From: an uncultured Planctomycetaceae bacterium
Lineage (GTDB): Bacteria > Planctomycetota > Planctomycetia > Pirellulales > UBA1268
Direction of reading: 5' to 3'
Assembly (NCBI GenBank): GCA_903885565.1
Contig: CAISJI010000098.1
Location: forward strand, 62,001 to 126,000
Length of the DNA stretch: 64,000 nucleotides
The position numbers and the translations under genes are program-made. Under the pieces are notes generated by a model. The model did no database searches and was not told where the DNA came from. It saw only the letters and a list, made by a program, of their open reading frames with translations. Positions 42,297 through 51,542 of the stretch are shown here, piece after piece (the stretch's first letter is position 1; every line of letters starts with the position of its first letter).

Positions 42297-43418
42297 ATGC
42301 AATCAGCTGGATCGCCCGATGAGCCCCCCTCCCCTGACGCTGGAGTCTGTCGGCAGTTTTTGGGGGGGCAGGAGTTTCGGCAGCAAGCGCTGGCGGGCCG
42401 TGGCTGGAGTGGCTCCCCGATCTATCGGGTGGACTCTGCCACGGGGGACTGGGTGCTGAAGCGGTTTCCGCTCGCTGCCACGCCCGACCGTGCCCTGTGG
42501 GTGCATCGGCTGATGCAGCAGGTGGGTGCCGGGGGAGTGGCCGCTGTGCCGAGTGTGCTGCCGCTGGCCACTGGCTCCCGCGAGGGGCGGATGACCGTCG
42601 CAGTCGATCGGGAGGGCTGTCTGTGGGAGATGGTGGAGTTGAAGCCGGGCAGTCCTGTGGAGCATCCGTCATTGCCGCAGGTCTGCGCTGGCATGCGGAC
42701 GCTCGCCCAGATTCACCGGGCTGCGGCGGGCGCTCCAGATGGCGAGTTGTGTCGGGCTCACCTCCGGGGGCCATCTCCCGGCCAGCGTGAGCGGGTGGAG
42801 AAGGCGGAGCGTCTGCTGGCCGATCCCTGGAGCAGGTGGCAGAAACGTATCAGGAGGGGCACGCCGCTTCAGGAGGCTGTTTGTCTGCGGCTGGAGCGGG
42901 CGACTGGACTGTGGCGCACAGCCCGCATGGAACAAGCGCTGGCCGTGGTGGCTGCGACTCCTGCTGTGGAGGTTGGGTTGCAGCCTGTGCTGCGCGATGT
43001 GTGGAGCGACCACGTTTTGTTTGGGGGCGGGGGGAACGCGGCGGCCGTCTCCGGCGTTATCGACTACCATGCCGCCGGCATCGACACCCCGGCCACCGAC
43101 ATCGCCCGCCTGTTGGGAAGTTGGCACCTTGGCGGGGCACAGTGGCAGCGGCCTGGTGCGGGTCGGTTGGTGGAACGCTGGGGAGAGGCACTGGCTGCCT
43201 ACCAGGAGATCGGCCGCCTGGCTCCTGAGGAGATTGCCAGTATTTCTTCCTTTCATGCCACCGCGGTGGTGTTTGGTCTTGACCACTGGTTTCGCTGGAC
43301 GTTGCTCGATGGAGCCTCTTTTCAGGCGCCAGAGGCGGTGGTGGCCCGGATCGATCGCCTCCTGCAATTGGCCCCTGAGGCACTTGAGGCGATTCTGCAG
43401 GGTGGCAACCGCGGTTGA
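42297..43418 (+). CDS. Aminoglycoside-phosphotransferase-like kinase
   Basis: The product has 373 residues in the APH/choline-kinase superfamily pattern: SPIYRVDSATGDWVLKRFP gives a strand with a candidate ATP-binding Lys, then GMRTLAQIHRAAAG, and the catalytic region LQPVLRDVWSDHVLFGG followed by VSGVIDYHAAGIDTPATDIARLLG. The usual HGDxxxxN loop is altered to RDVWSDHVL, with the Asp retained but the following Asn replaced. The later IDYHAAGID supplies the metal-binding Asp. The substrate is unknown, and antibiotic resistance is not implied. GGAGGAG 7 bases before the ATG at 42297 fixes the start. Confidence 0.75.
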   Translation: MQSAGSPDEPPSPDAGVCRQFLGGQEFRQQALAGRGWSGSPIYRVDSATGDWVLKRFPLAATPDRALWVHRLMQQVGAGGVAAVPSVLPLATGSREGRMTVAVDREGCLWEMVELKPGSPVEHPSLPQVCAGMRTLAQIHRAAAGAPDGELCRAHLRGPSPGQRERVEKAERLLADPWSRWQKRIRRGTPLQEAVCLRLERATGLWRTARMEQALAVVAATPAVEVGLQPVLRDVWSDHVLFGGGGNAAAVSGVIDYHAAGIDTPATDIARLLGSWHLGGAQWQRPGAGRLVERWGEALAAYQEIGRLAPEEIASISSFHATAVVFGLDHWFRWTLLDGASFQAPEAVVARIDRLLQLAPEALEAILQGGNRG

Positions 43419-43596
43419 CCTGCAGAAATAGCAGCCGGTAAAATTTGCCCAGACGGACGCGCTCCCTGCGGGTCAGCATGACCGACTGCCGCGCTCAAGG
43501 AAGGGTGCGGACGTTTTTCCGGTCAATTGTGTGCGCAGGAAGGGAGGGTTCATTCAAGTTCTCCACCGTTCCTTCTCGATGGGCCTTTTATCTGGT

Positions 43597-43615
43597 GTCT
43601 GTCAGGAAGACAGAC
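43597..43615. other. Short hairpin in the 43419-43728 intergenic region
   Basis: GTCTGTC and GACAGAC form a perfect 7-base inverted repeat around a 5-base AGGAA loop, about 115 bases upstream of the dsbD start. There is no T-run, so it is more likely a leader hairpin or operator than a terminator. Nothing else recognisable is present in this 310-base gap. Confidence 0.35.
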
Positions 43616-43728
43616 GGCGTGCCCACTGGCCAACGACCTCACTCCCACCTCCCGCCGAAATCCTCGTCAGCGACAAACATATGATGGTTCGCGACGGGGT
43701 TCTTTGTGCGATCGAATGGATCCCCCCC

Positions 43729-46278
43729 ATGCCCGTTCGTCTCCGACTTCAGGCTGGTGCGATGCTGTGGCTGGGCCTCTGGATGTCCTGCCTCACCGGC
43801 GGCTGGTTGGCAGCACTGCCAGCGGCAGAGCCGGCTCCCGAAGCGGGGCTGTTTGATCCGCTGGCGGGGATTAACGCCGCCCTCGGCAGCCCGGTCAAGG
43901 TTGAGGCAAAGCTGGAAAAGAGCGGGACGGAATTGGTGGTTACCGCCGTGCTGGAAGAGGGCTGGCACCTCTATTCCACGACCCAAAAGCCGGGAGGGCC
44001 CAAGCCGACAAGGATTTCTGTGGCTGCCGATGCTCCGCTGGTGCCAGGCGGCCCCTTTCTCCCCGACACCCCTCCCCATTCCCGCACCGTCGACGACGTA
44101 CCGGGCTGGAAGGGATTGGTCGTGGAGGAACATGCCGGGCGGGTGACATGGCGGGCGGGCTTGGTGAAGAATCAGACCGCGAAGGGACGTGCCGCTGGTG
44201 AGGCGGCCGCCATCGCCGGGAGCGTGAGCCTGCAACTCTGCCGCGACAATGCCTGCACGCCGCCGGAAACAATCCCCTTTTCAGTTCCGCTGCCGACCGC
44301 CGATCAGGCGGGGGAAGTGTCGCCCACTCCTCCGCGCGCGGTGACGGGGTTTCGGCTGCCGCGGGGGCATGTCGATATTCAGGCTGAGTTTGCGCCGCAG
44401 CGGCCGGGGGCTGGTGGAGAATTGGTACGGCCGCTGGTGGTCCGCCTCCGGCCGGATGAAGGGTGGCATCTTTATGCCCCCGGTTCGACCGGCACCAGTG
44501 CCGTGGGGCATGGCAGGCCGACGATTGTTTCTCTGGCCAGTGCCGAGGGCATTCCTGCAGCCACGCTCGGGGGCGTGGAATCTCGTCCGGCGGCAGATGC
44601 CACGCTCGCGGCAGCCAACGCGGTTGACGGACCTGTGACGCTCGAAATCCTCCTGCCGGCCGATGCCTCTCCACGCGAGGCGATGCTCGGATTTCAGGCC
44701 TGTACAGACTCCTCGTGCGATCCTCCTTCGGGCGTCCGCCTGGCCGTTGCGCCGCCGGTCGATGGAGTGGCCGGATCGATTGCCTTTTTCGCTTCCCGCT
44801 ATGCCGAGGCGGCCAAATCGCCTACTGCCATCGAGCGCCCTGCCGGGCTGAATGCCGATCCCCCGGCAGAGCCTCAAGTGGGTGACAGCGGCGGCATCGC
44901 CCCGCCGGCAGCGCGGGCGCTCGAGGCCGCCGGAGGTGTTCCCGCCGCCGGGCCGCTGGCTCCGGGAGCCGTTTCGTCAGGAGCGATTTCGTCGCTGTCG
45001 TTGCCGATGGCGTTGCTCTCCGGCCTGCTCGGCGGGCTGATCCTCAATCTCATGCCCTGCGTGCTGCCGGTGTTGGGGTTGAAATTAATGTCTTTTGCCC
45101 AGCAATCGGGGCGGGCCCGGCAGGAAGTCTTCCAGATGAATCTCTGGTATTGCGCCGGCCTGTATGCGGTGTTTTTTGTACTGGCGACCGCCAGCGTGGC
45201 CGCCAACATTGGCCTCGGCGGGCAAAACCTCGCCTGGGGTGAGCAATTCACCTCGACCCGCTTCAACATCGTGCTCTGCGGGATCGTGTTTGCCTTTGCG
45301 CTCTCATTTCTGGGTGTGTGGGAACTGCCGATCCCCGGCTTCATCGGCGAGCGGGCCGGGCATGTGCAATCGCAGGAGGGCCCGCTCGGGGCCTTTCTCA
45401 AGGGGGTGCTGAGCACCGTTTTGGCCACCCCCTGCAGCGGACCCTTCCTGGGGCCTGTCTTCGGTTTCACGCTCGCGCAGCCCACGGCGGTCACCTACGC
45501 CGTCTTCGGGGCGATCGCCACCGGCATGGCCCTCCCCTATCTCCTGGTGGGAGTGTTTCCCGGGCTGGTCAAATTTCTCCCCAAGCCGGGCGCCTGGATG
45601 GAAACGTTCAAGGAGATTCTCGGGTTTGTGATGCTCGGCACGGTGGTGTTTCTCTTCACCTTCCTCAACCACGATTATTTTGTTCCCACGTTCGCCCTGC
45701 TGGTGGGCATCTGGGCCGCCTGCTGGTGGGTCGGCAAGGGGCAGGAGGCTGGCGGCGGGACGGTGGGGCCGGGGCGATGGGCGCAGGCTGCGGCTGTGGC
45801 AGCCGCCATCGGCGGACTGGGATTCACATTCCTGGGGCCGGTGGAATCGATCATTCCCTGGGAGCCTTTCTCCCGATCGCGGTTGGCAGAATTGCGCAGC
45901 AATGGCGCGACGGTGATGGTCGATTTTTCCGCCGATTGGTGCATGACCTGCAAGCTGAATCTGGCCACGGCAATTGAAACCTCGCGGGTCAAGGCGGCTG
46001 TTGAATCGAATCGGGTGGTGCCGCTGTTGGCAGACTGGACAGAGGAATCGCCCGAGATCAAGACGATGCTGGAGAGCCTGCAGAGCAAGTCGATACCAGT
46101 GCTGGCGATCTTCCCGGCGGCGCAGCCGGGGGAGGATGGCCGGGCGCCGATCATCCTGCGCGATCTGATCTCCGAGGCGCAGGTGCTCAAGGCCTTGGGA
46201 GAGGCGGGGCCTTCCCGAACGGTTCAGCCGGAACTGCGCGCCCGGGCGGCGGCCGCCGGTTCGCATATGGGACGCTGA
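43729..46278 (+). CDS. dsbD: DsbD-type thiol:disulfide interchange protein
   Basis: This 849-residue DsbD-like protein carries electrons from cytoplasmic thioredoxin across the inner membrane to periplasmic thiol proteins and cytochrome c maturation. The signal peptide is followed by two DsbD-alpha/DsbC-D N-terminal domains (VTAVLEEGWHLYSTTQKPGG and VVRLRPDEGWHLYAPGSTG), then an eight-helix CcdA core with the redox cysteines C444 (LMPCVLP) and C569 (ATPCSGPFLG), and a C-terminal thioredoxin domain with WCMTC (C738, C741). The tandem N-terminal domain is unusual; E. coli DsbD has one. The start is uncertain: an in-frame ATG at 43681 also exists. Confidence 0.9.
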   Translation: MPVRLRLQAGAMLWLGLWMSCLTGGWLAALPAAEPAPEAGLFDPLAGINAALGSPVKVEAKLEKSGTELVVTAVLEEGWHLYSTTQKPGGPKPTRISVAADAPLVPGGPFLPDTPPHSRTVDDVPGWKGLVVEEHAGRVTWRAGLVKNQTAKGRAAGEAAAIAGSVSLQLCRDNACTPPETIPFSVPLPTADQAGEVSPTPPRAVTGFRLPRGHVDIQAEFAPQRPGAGGELVRPLVVRLRPDEGWHLYAPGSTGTSAVGHGRPTIVSLASAEGIPAATLGGVESRPAADATLAAANAVDGPVTLEILLPADASPREAMLGFQACTDSSCDPPSGVRLAVAPPVDGVAGSIAFFASRYAEAAKSPTAIERPAGLNADPPAEPQVGDSGGIAPPAARALEAAGGVPAAGPLAPGAVSSGAISSLSLPMALLSGLLGGLILNLMPCVLPVLGLKLMSFAQQSGRARQEVFQMNLWYCAGLYAVFFVLATASVAANIGLGGQNLAWGEQFTSTRFNIVLCGIVFAFALSFLGVWELPIPGFIGERAGHVQSQEGPLGAFLKGVLSTVLATPCSGPFLGPVFGFTLAQPTAVTYAVFGAIATGMALPYLLVGVFPGLVKFLPKPGAWMETFKEILGFVMLGTVVFLFTFLNHDYFVPTFALLVGIWAACWWVGKGQEAGGGTVGPGRWAQAAAVAAAIGGLGFTFLGPVESIIPWEPFSRSRLAELRSNGATVMVDFSADWCMTCKLNLATAIETSRVKAAVESNRVVPLLADWTEESPEIKTMLESLQSKSIPVLAIFPAAQPGEDGRAPIILRDLISEAQVLKALGEAGPSRTVQPELRARAAAAGSHMGR

Positions 46279-46303
46279 GAGCGACCGTCGCCCGCTCCGA
46301 ACG

Positions 46304-47425
46304 TCAGGACTGTCCGGCAAACACGACGCGGTCGAGATTCTGCTCGTTGGCCCGCACTGTGCCAATGGCCCAGTTCTCAAACCCGGCATCGTGGAGCTGG
46401 GTGCGGATGCTCTCGGCGAAGTGGGGCGAGACCACCAGCACCATCCCCACGCCCATGTTGAATACCCGCTCCATCTCCGCCTGCTCGATGCGACCGAGCT
46501 GCTGCACCCAGGGAAAGACCGCAGGCACAGCCCACGAATCGCGCTGCAGCACCACCTGCACTCCCGCCGGCACAATGCGGGCGAGGTTTTCCACCAGCCC
46601 GCCGCCGGTGATGTGCGCGATGCCATGCACCACCTGCTTGACCCGGTAGTGCCGCAGAATCCCCTTCACAGCGCGGCTGTAGAGCCGGGTAGGGGCCAGC
46701 AGCAGATCGGCCACCGTTGCCCCGCCGAGGGCCGGCACCACATCGGCGCAGGAGAGGCCGCCGAACTCAAACACCGCCTTGCGCACCAGACTGAATCCGT
46801 TGGAATGAAAGCCGTTGGAGGCGAGGCCGATGACGACATCTCCCGGCTGAATCTGCCGGCCGTCCACCGCCCGCCGCCGTTCCACCACGCCGACGCAAAA
46901 TCCCGCCAGATCGTATTCGCCGGAGTGATACATGTCGGGCAGGATCGCCGTTTCGCCGCCGACAAGAGCGCACTCGCACTCCACGCAGGCGTCGGCGATG
47001 CCCCGCACGATCTGTTCCAGCAGATCTGGATCGTCGTGCGACATGGCAACGTAATCAAGAAAGAACAGCGGCTCCGCCCCGGTGCAGAGGCAGTCGTTGA
47101 CGCTCATCGCCACCAGATCGACGCCCACCGTATGGTGGATGCCGGCCATGACGGCAATCTTGAGCTTCGTGCCGACCCCGTCGGTGCAGGAGACAAGCAG
47201 TGGATCCTCGTAGCCCCGGCGGAAGAGCCCGGGGAGGTCGAGCTGAAACAGCGCGGCGAATCCCCCCTCGGGGCTGAGCACCCGCGGGCACTGCGTGCGC
47301 CGCATGTGGGCCGGGAGCCGGGCCATTCCCTCCTCGTAGAGGGCGAGATTGACTCCGGCACTGGAATAGGTGGCTCCGGGCACGTGGTGATCCTTACGGG
47401 GGGGCTCAGTCCAGGGGCGGGGCAT
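46304..47425 (-). CDS. purM: Phosphoribosylformylglycinamidine cyclo-ligase
   Basis: This AIR synthetase, a purine pathway step, has 373 residues. Family segments: YSSAGVNLALYEEGMARLPAHM at the start, LLVSCTDGVGTKLKIAVMAGIHHTVGVDLVAMSVNDCLCTGAEPLFFLDY (the DGVGTK and substrate loop), LVGGETAILPDMYHSGEYDLAGFCVG, GLASNGFHSNGFSLVR and VVHGIAHITGGGLVENLARIVPAGVQV. The start at 47425 is chosen because conserved sequence begins soon after; a TTG at 47455 is possible. It diverges from glgX with a 58-base gap that must hold both promoters. Confidence 0.96.
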   Translation of the reverse strand: MPRPWTEPPRKDHHVPGATYSSAGVNLALYEEGMARLPAHMRRTQCPRVLSPEGGFAALFQLDLPGLFRRGYEDPLLVSCTDGVGTKLKIAVMAGIHHTVGVDLVAMSVNDCLCTGAEPLFFLDYVAMSHDDPDLLEQIVRGIADACVECECALVGGETAILPDMYHSGEYDLAGFCVGVVERRRAVDGRQIQPGDVVIGLASNGFHSNGFSLVRKAVFEFGGLSCADVVPALGGATVADLLLAPTRLYSRAVKGILRHYRVKQVVHGIAHITGGGLVENLARIVPAGVQVVLQRDSWAVPAVFPWVQQLGRIEQAEMERVFNMGVGMVLVVSPHFAESIRTQLHDAGFENWAIGTVRANEQNLDRVVFAGQS

Positions 47426-47483
47426 GAAAGGCCGGGCGGCGCGGTCGGTGGACAATTTTTTCCGATGGTATCATCTTCAAACA

Positions 47484-49718
47484 ATGACTCCTCGCAAGCC
47501 CTCCGTAGCTCCAGCCCGCCGCTCCCACGCCAGCCGGCCGCTGCCGGACCTGCAATTCAGCCATCCGCTGCCCTACGGAGCAGTGCTGCACCCCAGCGCC
47601 CTGCAGCGGGAACAAGGGGTGCAGTTTGTGGTCTATAGCCGCTCGGCGACGGCCATGCGGGTGCTGCTCTACGACCAGGCCACCGATCCCGACCCAGCCG
47701 AAGTCATCCAACTCGATGCCAGCAAGGATCGGTGGGGCGACATCTGGAGTATTTTCGTGCCCGGCCTCGGCCCCGGTCAACTCTATCACTTCCAGGCCGA
47801 TGGTCCCTTCGATCCCGAGCAGGGGCAGCGGTTTGACGGACAGGCTCGGCTCATCGACCCCTATTCACGGGCACTCGCGGGGGAGTTTCTTTCCGGCACA
47901 GACGGAATTCTGCGCCCACCGAAAAGTGTGGTGGTGGATGAGTCGTTCGATTGGCAGGGGGACCGCCACCTGCGGCGCGGACTGGCCGATACGGTCATCT
48001 ACGAAATGCACGTGCGGGGGTTTACCAACAGCCCCTCCAGCGGCGTCGCGCATCCGGGCACCTATCTGGGAGTGATCGAGAAGATCCCTTACCTGAAGTC
48101 GCTGGGGGTGACGGCGGTGGAACTGATGCCGGTGCATGAGTTCCTCGGCGATCCTCTGCCGGGGCTGCCCCACGGCCGGAAAAACTACTGGGGCTACGAT
48201 CCGCTCGCCTTCTTTGCCCCCCACCGCGGATATGCCGCCGGCAGCGAGCCGGGCTGCCAGGTGCGCGAGTTCAAGGAGATGGTGCGGGCCCTGCACGCCG
48301 CCGGGATCGAGGTGATCCTCGATGTCGTCTTCAACCACACCGCCGAGGGCAACGAACTCGGGCCGACGCTCTCGTTCAAGGGGTTGGAGAACCGGGTGTA
48401 CTACATGCTTGGCGAGGGGGGGCGGTATCGCAACTACAGCGGCTGCGGCAACACGATCAATGGCAACCACCCGATCGTGCGCGAGCTGATCTTTCTCTGC
48501 CTGCGGCATTGGGTCCACAACTACCACATCGATGGATTCCGCTTCGATTTGGCGAGCATTCTCAGCCGCGATCGCAACGGCGACATGCTCCCCAATCCGC
48601 CCATCGTGGAGGTGATCACGGAGGATCCGCTGCTGGCCGATACCAAGATCATCGCCGAGGCGTGGGACGCCGCCGGGGCCTATCAGGTGGGTTCGTTCGC
48701 CAGCCTGAGGTGGGCGGAATGGAATGGCCGCTACCGGGACGATGTGCGCCGCTTCTGGCGGGGAGACTTTGGGCAGACCGGGCATCTGGCCACCCGGTTG
48801 GCCGGCTCGAGCGATCTTTACGGCGACGATGACCGGCAACCCTACCACAGCATCAATTTCGTCACCTCCCACGACGGCTTTCCACTCCACGACCTCGTCA
48901 GCTACCGCGACAAGCACAACGAGGAAAATGGCGAGGGGAACCGCGACGGCGACAACAACAACTACTCCGACAATCATGGCTTTGAGGGGCCGACAAAGCG
49001 CCCCGATGTCGTTGCTTTGCGGGCCAGGCAGATTCGCAATATGCTCGCCACGCTGCTGCTCAGCCAAGGGGTGCCGATGGTCTTGTCCGGCGACGAATGC
49101 TTCCGCACGCAGGGGGGCAACAACAACGCCTATTGCCAGGACAACCCCACCTCCTGGTTTGATTGGACACTGGTGGAGCGGCACCCGGAGCTCTCAGGCT
49201 TCGTGGCTGAATTGATCCGCTTCCGCCTCGACAATCCGACGCTCCGCCGCCGGTCGTTTCTGGTGGGTGGATCGAGTGCCGACGGGCATCTGCCCGACGT
49301 GGAGTGGTTTTCACCCTTGGGTGAGCCGATCGATTGGAACGCCGACGAGGGCAGTCTCGTCTGCTTCTTCAGCGCACCCACGCCCGAGCGCCTGCTGGAG
49401 GAAGGGGATGCCTCAGCCGGCGGCATCCACGGCACGCCTCGGCATGTGCTCCTGCTGCTGCATGCCGGCTCGCTGCCCCGCAGTTTTTCGCTGCCCAAGC
49501 ATCCGGCGGTGCGTGATCTGCCCTGGCGGGCGTTTGTCCACACCGGCCGGCCCGCTCCGGACGACATCCATCCTGAGGGGACCGGCCCCCTGATCGATGT
49601 CGAGGTCCCCCTCGAGCTTCCGGAGCGATCGCTGGTCTGTCTGGTGGCCGAGGCGGCCTCCCCCCCGATCCGTCGCATTGCCTTTTCAGCCGACCTGCCG
49701 TTATCCTCGGAGAAGTGA
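47484..49718 (+). CDS. glgX: Glycogen debranching enzyme, GlgX-type isoamylase
   Basis: This 744-residue GH13 debranching enzyme hydrolyses alpha-1,6 branches of limit glycogen. An N-terminal CBM48-like domain (QFVVYSRSATAMRVLLYDQATDP) precedes the catalytic barrel: DVVFNHTAEG (region I), GFRFDLASIL with nucleophile D355, IIAEAWDAAG with acid/base E392, NFVTSHDGF with D464. The sequence RRGLADTVIYEMHVRGFTNSPSS and PVLSGDECFRTQGGNNNAYCQDN-type loop near the end are typical of GlgX/TreX. It is somewhat longer than usual (about 650-700). Divergent from purM. The ATG at 47484 is selected from an open frame that starts earlier. Confidence 0.95.
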   Translation: MTPRKPSVAPARRSHASRPLPDLQFSHPLPYGAVLHPSALQREQGVQFVVYSRSATAMRVLLYDQATDPDPAEVIQLDASKDRWGDIWSIFVPGLGPGQLYHFQADGPFDPEQGQRFDGQARLIDPYSRALAGEFLSGTDGILRPPKSVVVDESFDWQGDRHLRRGLADTVIYEMHVRGFTNSPSSGVAHPGTYLGVIEKIPYLKSLGVTAVELMPVHEFLGDPLPGLPHGRKNYWGYDPLAFFAPHRGYAAGSEPGCQVREFKEMVRALHAAGIEVILDVVFNHTAEGNELGPTLSFKGLENRVYYMLGEGGRYRNYSGCGNTINGNHPIVRELIFLCLRHWVHNYHIDGFRFDLASILSRDRNGDMLPNPPIVEVITEDPLLADTKIIAEAWDAAGAYQVGSFASLRWAEWNGRYRDDVRRFWRGDFGQTGHLATRLAGSSDLYGDDDRQPYHSINFVTSHDGFPLHDLVSYRDKHNEENGEGNRDGDNNNYSDNHGFEGPTKRPDVVALRARQIRNMLATLLLSQGVPMVLSGDECFRTQGGNNNAYCQDNPTSWFDWTLVERHPELSGFVAELIRFRLDNPTLRRRSFLVGGSSADGHLPDVEWFSPLGEPIDWNADEGSLVCFFSAPTPERLLEEGDASAGGIHGTPRHVLLLLHAGSLPRSFSLPKHPAVRDLPWRAFVHTGRPAPDDIHPEGTGPLIDVEVPLELPERSLVCLVAEAASPPIRRIAFSADLPLSSEK

Positions 49719-49819
49719 TGAACGCTGGTGGTGGCCGCTGGGGCTGCCGCCGGTGGTCGCGTCAGGGACTTGTGTTTCCCGCGGCGTGGGCACCCCTCGA
49801 TCTTCTTCCGGAGCATGAC

Positions 49820-50392
49820 ATGAACGTGGCACGCGGCGAACAATCGATCTCTTTCCCTTCTCCGGCCCTGTCCGGCCCGGTTCTGTTGGCCTGCGTGGCC
49901 TTGGTGTGCCTCTGGCTGGCAGGCTGCACGCAACCGGCCCCCACCCCTCCGGCCAGCCAGCCCCCAGTGCCCGCCGCCCATGCCCAAGATCACGAGCACG
50001 ATGCCAAGCCGGCGGCAGCCGACCACCACGATCACGATGCAGACCACAAGCATCCCGAGACGCTCGCCGCGGCAGTGGCGGAACTGGCGACCCTCTGTGG
50101 CAGCGCCAAGGAGGCGCTGGTCGCTGGCGACAAGGAGAAGGCCGACGGCCCCGTCCACGCTGTGGGCCATCTGCTTGAGGATATGGCGGGCCTGATCACT
50201 TCAGCCAAGCTTCCCGCTGAGGCTGAGGCGCTGGCCACCAAGGCGATCGAGGAGATTTTCTCAGGCTTCGACAAGCTCGATTCGGCCATCCATGCAGCTG
50301 GCACTGAGGCGGTCGAGTACGCCCCGCACATGGAACAGATCGAGGCCGCCCTGAAGTCGCTGGTGTCGCTCACGTCCAAGAAGGAGGGTTGA
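49820..50392 (+). CDS. Histidine/aspartate-rich lipoprotein
   Basis: This 190-residue predicted lipoprotein has a hydrophobic leader ending at C36 (VCLWLAGC). The mature N-terminus is proline-rich and then carries a strongly metal-binding-like stretch, AHAQDHEHDAKPAAADHHDHDADHKHPE. The rest is alpha-helical (LAAAVAELATLCGSAKEALVAG...EAEALATKAIEEIFSGFDKLDSAIH). It is reminiscent of periplasmic metal-buffer proteins. The ATG at 49820 follows CCGGAG. The gene ends 2 bases before the next gene's start, so the pair is coupled. No family was recognised. Confidence 0.75.
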   Translation: MNVARGEQSISFPSPALSGPVLLACVALVCLWLAGCTQPAPTPPASQPPVPAAHAQDHEHDAKPAAADHHDHDADHKHPETLAAAVAELATLCGSAKEALVAGDKEKADGPVHAVGHLLEDMAGLITSAKLPAEAEALATKAIEEIFSGFDKLDSAIHAAGTEAVEYAPHMEQIEAALKSLVSLTSKKEG

Positions 50393-50394
50393 AC

Positions 50395-50958
50395 ATGATT
50401 GCGTCTCTGCTCAACGGCTTCTGGAGAGGTATGGTCTTGCCGGCGTGCATGGGAATGCTGCTGTGCGCCAATGAGTCATGGGCGGAGATCAACATCGCCG
50501 CGGAGCGCGGCCGGCTCGTGGTCGCCCAGGAACCAGCCGAAGCGTTCACCCCCACCGCCGCCAAGGAAAAGCTGACGGCAGGAGCCCAGGCCCCCACGCC
50601 CCAGACGATCTCCGTGGCCGGGCGAATCGGGGCCCGGGGCATGGAACCGTTTCTCGACAATAAGGCATCGTTTGTGATGCTGGAGATCCCGGCCGACGAC
50701 CATGCCGCAAAGCCCGGCCACAACTCCGACGACTGCCCGTTTTGCAAGAAGCGGTCGGCAGGTGCGCCGATGGTGGCAGTGCAGTTTCTGGGGAGCGATG
50801 GCAAGGTTCTGCCGCTCGATGCCCGCAAGCTGTTCGGTGTGCAGAAGGGGCAGGATGTGGTGGTCACAGGCAAGGCCGTGTTTGATCCCAAACTCGCCCT
50901 CCCGGTGATCCAGATCACTGCCGAAACCATCCATGTGCGGCCGCCGGCCGGCAAATGA
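50395..50958 (+). CDS. Secreted CPFC-motif protein, possible metal-linked function
   Basis: This 187-residue exported protein has a signal peptide (GMVLPACMGMLLCANESWA) and a mature part that looks like a small beta-barrel or OB-like domain: TISVAGRIGARGMEPFLDNKASFVMLEIP and GQDVVVTGKAVFDPKLALPVIQITAETIHV. Between them is NSDDCPFCKKR, a CxxC that could bind metal or be redox-active. AAGGAGGG precedes the ATG, placed right after the His-rich lipoprotein, so the two are co-expressed and may form one periplasmic pathway (inference). Function unknown. Confidence 0.75.
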   Translation: MIASLLNGFWRGMVLPACMGMLLCANESWAEINIAAERGRLVVAQEPAEAFTPTAAKEKLTAGAQAPTPQTISVAGRIGARGMEPFLDNKASFVMLEIPADDHAAKPGHNSDDCPFCKKRSAGAPMVAVQFLGSDGKVLPLDARKLFGVQKGQDVVVTGKAVFDPKLALPVIQITAETIHVRPPAGK

Positions 50959-50997
50959 ACCGAATCTGTTCCTCCTCCCGCCAGACGCGGAGTTTTC

Positions 50998-51537
50998 ATG
51001 CCCTCTGAGCCTGCTTCAGGCGGTGCGCTTCCTCTCCAGTGGGCCTTCAAGGAGTGGGCGGCTATCTGCCGGGCTCTGGTGCAGGGTCGGCAGCGGATTA
51101 TTCTCCGCAAAGGGGGCATCGTTGAGCCGGGAGGCAGCTTTCGCATCGAGCATCGGGACTTTCTCCTGCTGCCGACGTTCGTTCATCAGGCGGCGGAGAG
51201 CCTGAAGCCCGAGGCACGCGATCTGCTGCTCGACATCGATGCCGATCGCCCGCCCCCGGGAACGGTGGTGTTTCGCCATCGGGCCCGGGTGATCGAGGCG
51301 GCAGAGGTGCGTTCACTGGCTGAACTCCAGCGGCTGAGTGGAGAGCATGTCTGGTCGGACGAGGTGGTCGCGGAGCGGTTTCATCGCGGGGAGGACCTGC
51401 TTCATGTGCTGCATGTGGAGGTCGCAACGCTCGCCGAACCGGTCAGCCGGCCGTGGGACGAAGCCTATGGCGGGTGCCGTTCGTGGGCCAAACTGACAGT
51501 GCCAGTCGACTGCGTGGAAACGCTCCCGGGGAGATGA
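50998..51537 (+). CDS. DUF1802-family protein
   Basis: The product has 179 residues. It begins LPLQWAFKEWAAICRALVQGRQRIILRKGGI, matching the KEWAxxxxAxxxGxQxxxxRKGGI opening of DUF1802 proteins, followed by FLLLPTFVHQAAESLKPEARD, also family-typical. The family is uncharacterised. It is soluble, with no signal peptide. The gene ends within the start region of the PAS-phosphatase gene (51534 or 51543), so translational coupling is likely. Confidence 0.85.
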   Translation: MPSEPASGGALPLQWAFKEWAAICRALVQGRQRIILRKGGIVEPGGSFRIEHRDFLLLPTFVHQAAESLKPEARDLLLDIDADRPPPGTVVFRHRARVIEAAEVRSLAELQRLSGEHVWSDEVVAERFHRGEDLLHVLHVEVATLAEPVSRPWDEAYGGCRSWAKLTVPVDCVETLPGR

Positions 51538-51542
51538 GTTCT

